DNA of 64,000 nucleotides from Azorinus chamasolen (GCA_963576725.1 OY755244.1:81458621-81522620); one strand, 5' to 3'. Counted from the stretch's first letter, positions 23,004-33,509 are shown. The notes: generated from the letters alone by a model not told the origin. Translations and numbers: made by a program.

Positions 23004-23093
23004 GATGGAATAAGAGTGAGGTTGGGCGCCCATAAACCGGTTTAACCCCACAGTGACTTTTGTCACTGACCGTTCCAAGGCGGTACTTCCATC
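23004..23093 (+). ncRNA. Structured 3' UTR RNA of the Penelope-like element, type B
   Basis: Closing stem GATGGAA (23004-23010) pairs with TTCCATC (23087-23093). Palindrome GGGCGCCC is at 23024-23031. Hairpin CAGTGAC-TTTT-GTCACTG spans 23051-23068. Hairpin ACCGT-TCCAAG-GCGGT spans 23069-23084. Layout and spacing match types A and C while stem sequences differ. Its role is unknown. Confidence 0.6.
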
Positions 23094-23336
23094 TTCCTCC
23101 TATTGTATGTTTGTGTGTCTCTTGTTGTTTTTTCTAGTTATGTACATTTGCTGTTTCCTTGTGTTGCTGTTCGGGCGAGTGTTTGTTCTGTATGTGGTGT
23201 TTCCTGCATGACTCATTTTTGTACTATTACTATATGAAATGATAATGAACAATGAAACAACCATTAGAAGCTGATAAAGAGAAGTTTATTCTCAATTTTG
23301 GTAGCTTCAAAGGACAATGTCCGTTTAGCGGAATGT

Positions 23337-23643
23337 AAAATACCTAGTTATAGTCTACTTTCAGTCCGAATGACCGCTCAGCCGACTGTACATTTACTCT
23401 CCTGGTCATTGAATCATTCGCTTACAATATTGAGCACTGCTAGCATATGGCGCAATCATGCAGCCGCAGTACCGGTTAGTGACCCTCACAGGTACCTATT
23501 TTAACCCCTTGGTGACATTCCGAGGTATGGGTGGGAGACACTGAAAAGGGTCTCTGAAATTTCCGGAAGGGACCGGGATTTGAACCCCGGATTAGTAGTC
23601 AAGCGCGTTACCACTGGATCACCGGACACCACGGAATGTCGGG
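23337..23643 (-). mobile_element. tRNA-derived SINE, copy 1
   Basis: On the minus strand the head reads GTCCGGTGATCCAGTGGTAA (A-box region) and GGGGTTCAAATCCCGG (B box), as in a tRNA gene. It is followed by GAAATTTCAGAGAC and a body ending CTATAACTAGGTA. The copy at 52251-52550 on the plus strand aligns over its whole length. It has no coding capacity; transcription would be by RNA polymerase III. Confidence 0.85.
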
Positions 23644-23819
23644 AAGAGCTATTGAAAAAAGACGCTTGTATTGTGAGAAGTGTTGGTCAGAAAAATATAA
23701 CTGTCCCAAGATAAATATCCTATAGCACATCGTATTTGCAGTGACACAATTGATTCTTAAAACTATAGAGTACCGTTGTATGACCAAAGCACTATTTTGT
23801 AGCGGTAAAGGTCAATAAT

Positions 23820-24215
23820 GTACGTAAACAGTTGATGGTTTGGACCTAAACGGTCGATACATGTTCACTGATACACCGAACTAAACATTTGAAACACTAA
23901 ACTAAACGGTTGATATTTGTCCACTCATACACTGAGCTGAAAAGTTCATACACCGAACTAAATGGTTGACATTCGTCCTACATGAAAGACCGATTTAAAC
24001 GGTTGACATTTATCTACTGTAAAACAGAACAATTTGTCAACTGTACGACCGAATTCTTTTGTCCACAGTAAGATCGAACTAAACACTGTAAGAACGAACA
24101 AAATGTTTGATATTTATCCACAAAACTGAACTAAACGGTTGATATGTGTCAACTGTAAGACCAAAATAAACAGTTGATAGTTGCCAACTGTAAGACCGAA
24201 CTAACAATGCATTAT
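23820..24215. repeat. Degenerate tandem repeat, unit about 36 bp
   Basis: About ten diverged units on the theme GAACTAAACGGTTGATATTT plus GTCCACTGTAAGACC. Divergence is high, so the array is old. Confidence 0.75.
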
Positions 24216-24569
24216 TCTTGGCAAGAACTTTAACTGTACATGTGAGTTAGATTTACTCATTTCACCCGATGTAATCTTCAGAAGCAGATTGTATTTGCAG
24301 AGATATATCATGAATTGGCAATGAGTTTATGATGAGATCAAGCTATACTTAATGTGAAGAAAACTAATCTTAAATACCGTTACAATCTACACTGGTCTAA
24401 AACCTGTTTACAGCACCCACCCATTGTAAGTTCAATTATGAGCCCATGTATTTCCACATTATTTCAAGTAAACTCGTCCATGTCTTATTTTGGAACCCAT
24501 CGATTTAACATGTTGATGAGGCACATCAAACAAATAATTTGCTAATATAAGCCATTGAAATCGATGTGT

Positions 24570-24660
24570 GACCGCACACGGTGCAGTCCCTGATCAGAGG
24601 GCTCCTTCAGGAACTCTCCGATCTAAGTCTACACTGTTTACAAATGACAGTGCATGTGTG
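24570..24660. repeat. GATC-type hairpin repeat
   Basis: CAGTCCCTGATCAGAGGGCTCC and AACTCTCCGATCTAAGTC form degenerate arms, as in the TTAA MITE family. Confidence 0.5.
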
Positions 24661-24959
24661 TCTCAGGTTGAAGGGGTTAATGTAATACTAAATGGTATCA
24701 CGAGTATTGATTGGATGAATACTTATAATGACATTATAAAACAAGGAGCATTTTACCTTGTACTTTTAAGGGACACTGGATACTAATGGGTTCAGACAGG
24801 CTTAATACAGGACAACAGTTATGCAGAAGTTCCTCAAGGACACATTCACCCTGTATTAAGCAATCGCATGCTCATGATAACAGACCCAAAGTTTATTTGT
24901 AATAATTATTATCGCTGTAGGCGGGTTTTTCTGTATGTATAGATATTATATCTATAGGT

Positions 24960-25950
24960 GTAGCAAGATTGTAAACGGGCGGCATTGCAGGCGATTGAAC
25001 GTGAAGGAATTATTTATTACGCGTACATTCTATAGTCCCCGTAAACTGTGTTTTAATGCCTTCCATAGTCGTCGTAAAATTGATAGTTGCCTCCAATCTT
25101 CAAGTATCAACAATCCTTTGGACAGTTTCATCCAGATTGTGTACTGAAGTTATTTGACTCCGTGATACGCCCTTTTTTGTTATGGTTCTGAAATATGGGG
25201 TTACCAGTATGTTGAAAAAATAGAAAGAGTGCACGTAACCTTTTGCAAACGCTATTTAAATCTGCCTCAAAATGCAGCTGACGTTTTTGTACTTGGCGAA
25301 TGTGGTCGTTTACCTTTATGTGTAACCTATTTTACAGACTGTGTACGTTATTGGCTGCGGTTGATAACAATGGATCAGCGTAGATATCCAAGACATTGTT
25401 ATAATATGTTGTATAGATTAGATGCTGCTGGGCGTAGTAACTGGGTTAGCAAGTTACGATATTTGTTAGAATCAAATGGGTTTGGATTTGTTTGGTAGTC
25501 ACAAGAAGTAGGCAATGTAAATATGTTTTTGAGAGAATTTAAACAATGACTTAAATATTGCTGTACAACGATGGAACCCAAAACTAGCTGAGTCGAACAA
25601 AGCTGACACTTATCGAGGTTTTAAAACCATGCTTGCTGTTGAAAGATGTCTTTATACGGACACACAAGAACAATATAGATGTGCATTAGCTAATTTTAGA
25701 TGTTCAACTCATATTTTGATGATTGAAAGGGGGCGACATAGAAATATTGACAGACACTACAGATTTTGCCCATTGTGTTTAATACGAAATGTATATGCCA
25801 TAGAAACAGAATTTCACTTTTTCTTTGAGTGCCAGACTTTTGAAGACTTAAGACAAAACATATTTATTGATCGATGGATACGGTGTAAAACAGTTGGAAT
25901 GTTTAACCAAATTATGGCAAATAGAGATGATCTGACTATTCGTTAATCAT
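24960..25950 (+). pseudogene. LINE (non-LTR retrotransposon) C-terminal region, decayed
   Basis: In changing frames the sequence encodes LFDSVIRPFLLYGSEIWGYQ, then VHVTFCKRYLNLPQNAADVF, LGECGRLPLCVTYFTDCVRY, LDAAGRSNWVSKLRYLL and, after two frame breaks, ALANFRCSTHILMIERGRHR and FCPLCLIRNVYAIETEFHFF. The last piece has the CPLC...EFHFFFEC zinc-binding signature found at the C-terminus of many LINE ORF2 proteins. Order and spacing fit the RT thumb to C-terminal region of a Jockey/CR1/L2-type element; the clade is not certain. The RT palm and endonuclease are missing, so the copy is 5' truncated. Confidence 0.7.
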
Positions 25951-26010
25951 CGATTTACATATATAAAGCATTTGCAATGAGAAAGTCACTTATTGAGCAA
26001 GATTGATTGA

Positions 26011-26401
26011 TTGCGATCGCAATCTCTCCTAGGACAAACTCCGATCCTCTTTTTAAATCATTCACAATTATTTGTTGCTGGTCACATTTTGAATATAGAC
26101 TTGTATTCTTAAAATAAACATTCTTCCAGTATAATTGTAGATTTTCTTTGTAGAGTTAAAGTGTCATATATAACAGTAATAAGAAATTCTTCTAGTAGAA
26201 TTGTGTATTTTCCTAGAAGAATTAAAGTGTCATATCTAAAACTAATAATCTAATTTTATCCAGTAGAATTGTAAATTTTCATGATAGAATTATAGTTTGT
26301 CCTTGGACAGACTGTGATTGGAATCTGTACTAGTTGAATCGTCGATTATCCTTACAATGTATTAGGATCAGACTTTGTCCTAGGAGAGATTGCGATCGCA
26401 A
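26011..26401. mobile_element. MITE with 38-bp terminal inverted repeats and internal tandem units
   Basis: The left end is TTGCGATCGCAATCTCTCCT continuing AGGACAAACTCCGATCCT. The right end is the inverse (from AGGATCAGACTTTGTCC to GAGAGATTGCGATCGCAA) with two or three mismatches. Three diverged units of about 75 bp inside share TCTAGTAGAATTGT...TTAAAGTGTCATAT. No target duplication is evident, and weaker CCTAGGA-containing sequence continues outside to 26450, so the true edge may lie further right. Confidence 0.75.
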
Positions 26402-26564
26402 CATGTCCTAGGAGAATCGACGATTGTCCTGAATCGCAATTTCTACTGAGACATACATATATAAATAATTATCTAATTTGGCGAGTTGACATGATGTATA
26501 CATGTATATTTTCACTGTATCATTTTAATTGGGAATGCCATTTAAAATGTTATTACTATTTTGT

Positions 26565-27765
26565 GTATTATCCAAAAGAAAGGTTAGTGATTCGCAAACT
26601 TCTGAGCAAGTCCAATTGGTGTAATATTTCATTTGCTCGTCAGTAAAGAAAGATTTTTCAGCATTACATGCCAGAAATGATTTTTTCCCGGGCAAATACT
26701 TTCTGGATTAAGTTAGTAAGTGAGGAAGAGTTGTGTACAAAGTAGAAAAATCGTACGTGCTTACAGTGGATGCAAGATACCTTTTGTTCTTAAGTTTGTT
26801 TAAGACTTCTGAAGAGTTCTTATAGACCAGAAGAGATTTATTCCAGAATTTTCATAAGTCTTATCACAGTAGAATTTTACATGTTCTTTACCTTCGTTAA
26901 ACAAGAAGTCAAAAGTATAGACAATTTAGTAGTTGTACATGAGGTAGAATTTGCAATGAAACGCGTTTTATATGTTTTATGTAGTTTTGGTAACCAATAC
27001 ATTGTAGGACTTTTAATATCGGTTCCAAGTTGTTCACACTTTTTGACATGGTCTGAAACGATGGTCTTTTCGTCAGTAGTAACTGAAATGTATGACTTGG
27101 TATTAATAATTTCCTGCTTCAACACATCGATATAATGGTATCGTCAAATAATAATCACATTATTCGATGCCTTATTAGGAGGAACAAAAACGTATTTTGA
27201 ATGGAAATCCTGTAAACCCTTTTTAAGATGTCTAAAAGAAATTCTAGGTTTAGGTGGAAGAAACTGTTTATTAGAGCTATAAAAAGAAATGCGTTTGTCA
27301 GTTATGTCAAAAATTACTTTTTCCAATTAGAAAGAGCATTAGACTCAACATATTCTCTTCGACACCATTTAATACTAAAATTTTGTAAAGCCTCCGCAAT
27401 CTGAACTCAACAAGAGGATGGTATTCTATATTTGGGACCTTTATTCAAAAGAGATCGTAGACGTTTATCTTTAATTATCTCAAAATTACCAGTAATCACA
27501 TGACCAGCCGGAGAATAGCAAAATTTTGAGGTGGCGCAATCTCAATTATCAGGAATATTATCATTGATATTAAGGTCGGCCACAATTTTATTATAGTTGA
27601 AAATTGCATTTCTGGTGGGTTTGTTATATTTGTAGCAGATGATAGGTGGTTCTGTATTTTTAAACCATTTCTTCTGTTATTTTGATCAATGCCAATGATC
27701 ATTAAAATGTCTGCCGAATCGCTATACAGTAAAAACCCATCTCGGACGTCCAATTAACAGACGAC
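26565..27765 (-). mobile_element. Penelope-like element, subfamily B, N-terminal and fingers/palm part, minus strand
   Basis: Read on the minus strand from about 27765: PPIICYKYNKPTRNAIFNYN, GHVITGNFEIIKDKRLRSLL, NKGPKYRIPS, WCRREYVESNALSNW, (frameshift) KVIFDITDKRISFYSSNKQF, YVFVPPNKASNNVIII, IDVLKQEIINTKSYISVTTD, SPTMYWLPKLHKTYKTRFIA, then FWSIR..., YDFSTLYTTLPH (motif A) and TNWTCSEVCESLTFLLDN. PKLHK followed by an RFI/RPI-like segment is a hallmark of Penelope-type RTs. The 3' side is cut at 26565 before motif B. With the 21.7-kb copy it supplies the whole B protein in outline. Confidence 0.8.
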
Positions 27766-28059
27766 AGCTTAATGTAGGACGAAAGTCACACAGAATACTC
27801 CTATAGGAGCTTTCTGCATGACTTTCATCGTGCATTACGCAGCCATCCGCCTAAAAGTATCTATTTTTTTCTCTACTAGAATTCTGGTTTACAGGGATTG
27901 TGCTGTATTTTCAAGCTTCAAAAAAGATATAAGAGATAATAACAGTCATAAAAATGTAACTAGATTCATGGGGATGGAAGTTACTGGATAAGAGAAGTGA
28001 TTGGAGATAGAAACAGTGAAAGTTAATATATCCTTGAAAGTGTCCATTGTGTTGGTGTC

Positions 28060-28245
28060 TGAGTTTCTTTGAACTGCAACACTACAAGTTTGTTTACCTT
28101 ACTAACAGTTTCGTCGTCCACTACTGTGGATATCCTCTGAGCTACTGTCCGTTTGGCGTACGCTTGGATAAACACAGGATTTTCCGTCAATCTCGAGAAG
28201 TAAGCCCCTGGTCCCGGCTGATTACAGATGGTTGCATGCGTATGT
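28060..28245 (+). repeat. Dispersed repeat paired with 4985-5170
   Basis: Homologous to 4985-5170. It includes CTCGAGAAGTAAGCCCCTGG, which looks like a splice donor (AG/GTAAG-like). It immediately precedes PLE-B sequence, but a 144-codon frame crossing this junction is probably chance. Confidence 0.5.
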
Positions 28246-28266
28246 GTATCGCATCTTTGATCTTAC

Positions 28267-28755
28267 GGAGGCGACCTCTTAAATCCCGAAACGGAAGGAG
28301 GTCGTCGAATATTTGTACTTGTCGAGTATCTGGTATTTTGTCGTACCATTTATTACTTTTCTACAGTTACTCTGATAGCAGCTCAATCATCGAGTATACT
28401 ATAGATGGATACAGTTTGTTTCACTTAAATGTTTTCGTTTTACATGCACTTTACCAGTGTACTTGCAATCACTTATTGTAGATAAGTCGGAGAGGGGTGT
28501 ACGTTTATTTACAATGTCTTTTAAGGTGGGATGGAATAAGTGTGAGGTTGGGCGCCCTTAAACCGGTTTAACCCCCCAGTGACATTTGTCATTGACCGTT
28601 CCAAGGCGGTACTTCTATCTTCCCCCTATTGTTTGTTTGTAATGTCCGTGCGTCTCTTTGCGTCTTTTATATACATGTACGATTTGCTATTTGTCGTTGT
28701 GGTGCTGTTTGGGCGGTTGTGTGTTTTGTATGCGATGTTTCCTGCATGTACTTTA
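28267..28755 (+). mobile_element. Penelope-like element, subfamily B, 3' end only
   Basis: Starts GAGGCGACCTCTTAAATCCC, just after the RT stop of B, and includes the structured segment. Its closing stem is kept by wobble pairs (GATGGAA with TTCTATC), and the hairpin is CAGTGAC/GTCATTG. It ends near TCCTGCATGTACTTTA. Confidence 0.75.
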
Positions 28756-29354
28756 CGGGTACTCTAGTCTCCTTCCCTGTCACCTCTTTTCTTCCTAGTC
28801 TAGTACATGGGTTTCAATGTTTTGGTGGTCTGTGATTGCACTTTTTCCAGCGGCTAGCTGTCTATTTTCACCCTTGTTCTAGTTTTCCACCAATCAGGAC
28901 CTATGTCACATTGTAATTTGCCTATGACCCACTTGTATTTAGTAGTAAACTGTGTTTTCTTTAGTTAATACCTAGACTGGCATACAACCGTTTTCCAATG
29001 CCTCTACACATGGCCAAACTAGATGTAAAATCCAGATACAGTCAGCTTATGTGATGAAAATCTTGGGGTCATTCTTACGACCTAGTAGTTATTTCAAAAC
29101 ACCATGTTTATGATTATTAGCTACTTCGCAAGCTAAAATCAATGCACTCGATCCATATAACCTAACCACACCAAATGCAAGACATTCTGTTATACAGACC
29201 TTTTCCTAGAGTTCAGTCAAAACGCCATCTAATACAGAAAGTCATTATTTACGCTTATATTAAGCAAGGAAGGCTGTCAAAAGTTATGTTCTTAAAATAG
29301 ATGCTACAGGGAAACCCCATGATAAAAATAGACGAACACAACAAAAATATTTAT
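28756..29354. other. No gene or repeat recognised
   Basis: Only short chance ORFs. Confidence 0.3.
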
Positions 29355-29912
29355 AATGTTCTCATTAATATTTATGAGTATGCAAATAAGGTAATTTAAT
29401 AAAACAGCTGGAAATAAAGGCACAACGTCCTATCTCCAATTTGGTACCAGTTTTATAGGTTTAGGACAAAAACTAGCTGTGATATGGGCAATTTTGCAGG
29501 TACGTCGCCATCATAACGAAAACTGGCTTGTTGCAGTGGAAACGGTAAAAACGGTACTTAAATTTAATGCTTTGGTCCTCAAAATGGATATATTGTTTCC
29601 TGGGTTTTTTGTCATCATGTTAAACTGCATTTGAAGTTAGTTTCTGATATTTGTAGGATACAAAAATGAAAGGTTTATGTTATTTCTGTACTTTTTTTTA
29701 CTATTTTTAATGTCTTAATTATTATTCATGAGTATGCAAATAAGGTAATTTAAAAAAAAAAAGTTAGAAATAAAAGCAAAATGTCTTATCTTCCAATTGG
29801 TACCAGTTTTATAGATTTAGGACAAAAACTTGCTGTGATATGGACGAATTTGTAGGTATGGGTCATCATTACGAAAACTGGGGTGTTGCCATGGAAACGG
29901 TAAAAATACACA
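29355..29912. repeat. Direct duplication of a 200-bp segment
   Basis: 29355-29555 and 29712-29912 align end to end (GAGTATGCAAATAAGGTAAT, GGTACCAGTTTTATAG, AGGACAAAAACT, GAAACGGTAAAAA) at roughly 80 percent identity, separated by 157 bp of other sequence. ATGCAAAT in each copy is a POU/octamer-like word. Confidence 0.8.
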
Positions 29913-30009
29913 TAGCCTAAAAGAATTTAAACTTGAGTACATTCACGATTCTGATTCAGGAGACGTTTCTGAACATTTTGGTACCCAGAAAAAAAGTATA
30001 TTGGCTCCC

Positions 30010-30415
30010 TGAGTATGTACCTATACATGAATATGTTGTCTTGCTAGTATCCCTATAGCATATTGAACCTTTTAAACACATGTGAACCTATTGTTGTACT
30101 TACATATAAATACTTTGTTGTGCCTCTATTCAAATGGCCTACACATGGATCTTTTGTTGTGCATGTATTTCTATGACTCACGCATGAACATGTTATACTG
30201 TCTGTATTCCTATGATCTACACATGGACATTTGCTTATATCCATTGCGACCTGCATATGAAGCATCTGTTGTGCCTGTATCCCTGTGACCTACACATGGA
30301 CATTTTGTTTTGTCTGTATTCAAATTAACTTTATGTTATGGCTGTCTCGTTATGGCCTACACATGAGCATGTTTGTTTGCCTGTAATCTCATGATCTGTG
30401 CATGAACGGTATAGT
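30010..30415. repeat. Degenerate tandem repeat, unit about 42 bp
   Basis: About nine diverged units on the theme TGTATTCCTATGACCTACAC plus ATGGACATTTTGTTGTGCC. ORFs here on both strands follow the repeat period and are artefacts. Confidence 0.7.
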
Positions 30416-31362
30416 CATATTAACCGTGCACTGTGAATCCAACTCCATAATAAGTATTAGTTCATCCTGCACTCATATTATGTACTGGCTTTAGTTCATT
30501 TAATAACCGTTGCCAACAAGCACTCCCATTTGCATTGTTGGAAGAGCTAAATAAAGTGACACTGTTGCTTGCAGATATCAGACTTCATTACTGAAACTCA
30601 TCGATCACCCATTCTACTGGAAGAGATTGTTCAGAATCAATGGTAAACCCATTTCTGATTTCTAGTGCTTTAGAGCCACATATTGCAACTTCCTTTCTGT
30701 GACATCTCAGATGTTGCTAATGCCGCTGAATAAAAACCAAGAAATTTCGAGTAGTGAATGATGGTCTCAAAACGTGGTTCATTGGAAGGAAGGAAACAGA
30801 AAGTAGTTAAATGGAATTTCTCTATGGCAACCACTTAATTGATAAAGTAAGCAGGTGGGTTCTACTTCAGAGTGACAGTAATGTAGAAAGTAAATGTGGG
30901 ATTGTTCTGCATCAGTTACATTAAGCCACCACATATTTTAAAATCCAGAATTAGACATCTTAAGAGTGGTCACAGTAGACTGGTTTACTGTAACTTGGAC
31001 ATATACATTTTCATTACCATCATTTAGATCTACCGGACAGTCTTCGGTAGAAATTGACACTCCCTGCCATTACAGAGTGATCTGATTACTATTATTTGCA
31101 TCATTTCGAACGCTGTGCTTTCTATGCTGTTCAACCTTTAATACGTAAATTGTTGTCTACACAATTATATAATAGTCTACTTCATTTAGCCGGGGTTTTA
31201 TCAATCGTCTTTACAAAACCATGGGTGTCAAACAGTTTACCTTCAAATCAAATACCCTAATTACTATAGACAAAGAAACATAATTACGCAAATAGTGCAG
31301 ACTCATGCCTAACTACCCCCGAAAGAACAGTTTGATTAGGATCTACGCTATTTGCCACTGTC
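30416..31362. other. No gene or repeat recognised
   Basis: No credible ORF or recognised repeat. Confidence 0.3.
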
Positions 31363-31520
31363 ATTAACCCTGTCCTGTTGAAAATATTCATGTAAAATAT
31401 AATGACATCATGCATATTTTTTATTAGCTGAGCAAGCAGAACAGATCCTGATCAGACGTCTGCTCTGGGTCTATTCTGTTTACAAATATGTGCAAATGGG
31501 CGTTTATATGAGTTAAAGGA
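31363..31520 (-). mobile_element. TTAA-type hairpin MITE, shortened copy
   Basis: TTAACCCTGTCCTGTTGAAA begins one end and CATGATGTCATT-type sequence follows in reverse. The GATC hairpin is at 31440-31490 (CTGATCAGACGTCTGCTCTG). The opposite end is GCGTTTATATGAGTTAAAGG. It matches the 58.5- and 59.6-kb elements in reverse orientation with an internal deletion. Confidence 0.6.
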
Positions 31521-31639
31521 TTAGACTATCAAAATGGTTTCAAATGGATTTGTTTAGATTTACAAACTAATGGAGAGAGGACATTGATTAATACACCGAA
31601 TTACCTGACGTCACATCTGAATACAAACTAGTGGAGAGT

Positions 31640-31834
31640 ATAGAAGGGAATTTCCGCCAAAAGTCTCTTGGTGTAAGTGACATTCTTATTCATGTTGTTT
31701 CATAGTTGTATATTCTTACTTGCAATTGCATGTCTGGTAATTGCAAGTTACTTGATGTAAACGCCATGCATTATGTTCTTATGTATGTTTTGTAATATTT
31801 GTATAATACTCGTACTAATTATTATTAAACTTGA
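31640..31834 (+). repeat. Dispersed repeat, left part, split by Penelope-like insertion
   Basis: GAAGGGAATTTCCGCCAAAA, GTGACATTCTTATTCATG and TTGCAATTGCATGTCTGGTA match 56430-56600. The remainder (TGTATGCTACTTGCAA...) lies at 33646-33705 beyond the PLE copy. Confidence 0.75.
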
Positions 31835-33025
31835 CATGTTAAACGCTACTGTGATAAAATATATGAAAATTCTGGTATTAATGTTTTTTGGTCCATAAAA
31901 AATTCAAATGATGTTTTAACAAAACTTGAAAATGAACAGTATAACATTTCTTTACTGAGCTCTTATGATTTCTCTACACTCTATACTACTCTACCTCACC
32001 ATCTTATAAAGGATAAACTTATTAAATTAATAGAAAAAACCTTTGCCAGAGAAAACAAAATGTTCATTGCTTGTAATGTTCAACGTTCATTCTTTTCGAA
32101 TTCAGAAGTTGAACATTACACAATGTGGACTTGCCTTGATGTTTGTAGATCTCTTACATTTCTTTTAGATAATATATTTGTGCGTTATGGGGATACCATA
32201 TATCGTCAAGTTGTTGGTATACCCATGGGTACAAATTGTGCCCCTCTTGTTGCAGATTTGTTTTTGTATTGCTACGAGAGGGATTTTATGCTTAGCTTAA
32301 AACCTGATACACAGACCGATATTGTTAATACTTTTAATAAAACTTCAAGGTATTTAGACGATATTTTGAATTTAGATAATCCTTATTTTGATACTATGGT
32401 TTCTTCAATTTACCCAAAAGAACTGTCTTTAAACAAAGCTAATCAATCTGACATTAATGCTTCATTTTTAGATTTGAATCTTTCAATTACAAATGATAAA
32501 GTTTCGTCCAAAGTATACGATAAAAGAGAAGATTTTAATTTTAAAATTATTAATTATCCGTTTCTAGATGGGGATGTGCCACGTTCTACATTTTATGGGG
32601 TTTATATTTCTCAACTTATTAGGTTTGCCCGAGCCTGTTCTTTGCTTGAAGATTTTAACAGACGTAATTTAGTTATAACTGATAAACTTCTTAAGCAAGG
32701 TTACAGATATCACAAACTTCGGAAAACTTTTTCTAAATTTTATTATCGAAATTTACCTCTCATTAGTAAATATAATTGCAATCTACGGACGTTACTGCGA
32801 CAAGGCATTTCTCAACCAGAATTTTATGGGGATGTTATCTACAAACTTAGGAAAAATCGGGGTCATATCCATTTTCATGATTTGTTTATAAAACGCATTA
32901 AAACATTTAAAAAGAAAGGTTATGATCTTATTATATTGCAACGCACTGCATGTTTGGTTATCGACCCTTTTACAGTCGGTAGCTACGCTTCCCTCTTTGC
33001 TTGCGCGATGACAGGCCGAGGGTAG
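31835..33025 (+). CDS. Penelope-like reverse transcriptase core, uninterrupted fragment
   Basis: 396 codons are open with no stop. The first ATG is at 32060, but homology extends to the 5' breakpoint at 31835. Motif A is YDFSTLYTTLPH with Asp at residue 45; motif B is GIPMGTNCAPLVADLF near 128-143; motif C is YLDD at 173-176. All three catalytic aspartates are therefore present. Then come FLDLNLSITND, KIYDKRED-like KVYDKREDF, YGVYISQLIRFARACS and a C-terminal region ending AMTGRG. The fingers region and anything N-terminal (including any endonuclease) are missing, and no GIY-YIG domain follows the stop. It would copy RNA to DNA in a complete element; as a truncated insertion it has no promoter or start of its own. 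Absence of stops suggests it is the youngest copy here. Confidence 0.8.
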   Translation, partial: HVKRYCDKIYENSGINVFWSIKNSNDVLTKLENEQYNISLLSSYDFSTLYTTLPHHLIKDKLIKLIEKTFARENKMFIACNVQRSFFSNSEVEHYTMWTCLDVCRSLTFLLDNIFVRYGDTIYRQVVGIPMGTNCAPLVADLFLYCYERDFMLSLKPDTQTDIVNTFNKTSRYLDDILNLDNPYFDTMVSSIYPKELSLNKANQSDINASFLDLNLSITNDKVSSKVYDKREDFNFKIINYPFLDGDVPRSTFYGVYISQLIRFARACSLLEDFNRRNLVITDKLLKQGYRYHKLRKTFSKFYYRNLPLISKYNCNLRTLLRQGISQPEFYGDVIYKLRKNRGHIHFHDLFIKRIKTFKKKGYDLIILQRTACLVIDPFTVGSYASLFACAMTGRG

Positions 33026-33274
33026 TACTCTATGATGGTATACTCTTAAACTTGGATACAGGATGAGCTTACCAGACTCATGTATTACTTTTTCCCTGTC
33101 GTGCCCTTAACGGCTTACCTGCAGGTGCTCTGACTTCAGCAAAGTCATTGAGTACATATTTGACGGATTGTCACAGTTATTATGCTATGTTTTACATGTT
33201 GTCCTGTGTTCACCGTCGTCTATGTTGTGGGTAAGTCCAGCGGGGATACCTTTATTTACAATATTTGTAAAGCT

Positions 33275-33382
33275 AGGGTGACTTTGAGAGAAGTGTGAGG
33301 TTAGGACGTCCGTAAACCGGTTTAAACCCCAGTGGTGTTTTTGCTACTGACCGTGCCAAGGCGGTACTCTCTTTGTCACCCT
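33275..33382 (+). ncRNA. Structured 3' UTR RNA of the Penelope-like element, type A
   Basis: Closing stem AGGGTGAC (33275-33282) pairs perfectly with GTCACCCT (33375-33382). Palindrome GGACGTCC is at 33304-33311, followed by the palindrome TAAACCGGTTTA. Hairpin CAGTGGT (33330-33336) pairs with GCTACTG (33343-33349) with two wobbles. Hairpin ACCGT-GCCAAG-GCGGT spans 33350-33365. No hammerhead core (CTGANGA with GAAA) is present. Confidence 0.65.
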
Positions 33383-33509
33383 TCCTTTTGTTTGCCTTGC
33401 GTCTTTGTGCTTGTGATTTGTTCATGTGTGGAACGTTTGTCCCTGGTTCTTGTGTGTCGTTTGGTGTTTTCTGTATTCATTGCGTGTGTGTGTGCGTTTG
33501 TGTGTGTGG

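Larger units (their letters stand above)
21677..23235 (+). mobile_element. Penelope-like element, subfamily B, best-preserved B copy
   Basis: The 5' truncation falls just before RT motif A (FSTLYTTLPHILIKNKL, 21677-21730). The copy contains the open RT frame described separately, the 3' UTR with the structured segment at 23004-23093, and ends in GACTCATTTTTGTACTATTA at about 23235. The three B copies at 18.3-23.2 kb are all in the same orientation, separated by about 400-1000 bp. Confidence 0.85.

Noticed and set aside
28047..28481. 144-codon frame
   Set aside because: Crosses the junction of an unrelated repeat and a PLE-B 3' end; no protein similarity.
33230..33400. Hammerhead ribozyme, known from some Penelope-like elements
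   Set aside because: No CTGANGA/GAAA core could be found in the structured segment or near the element ends.
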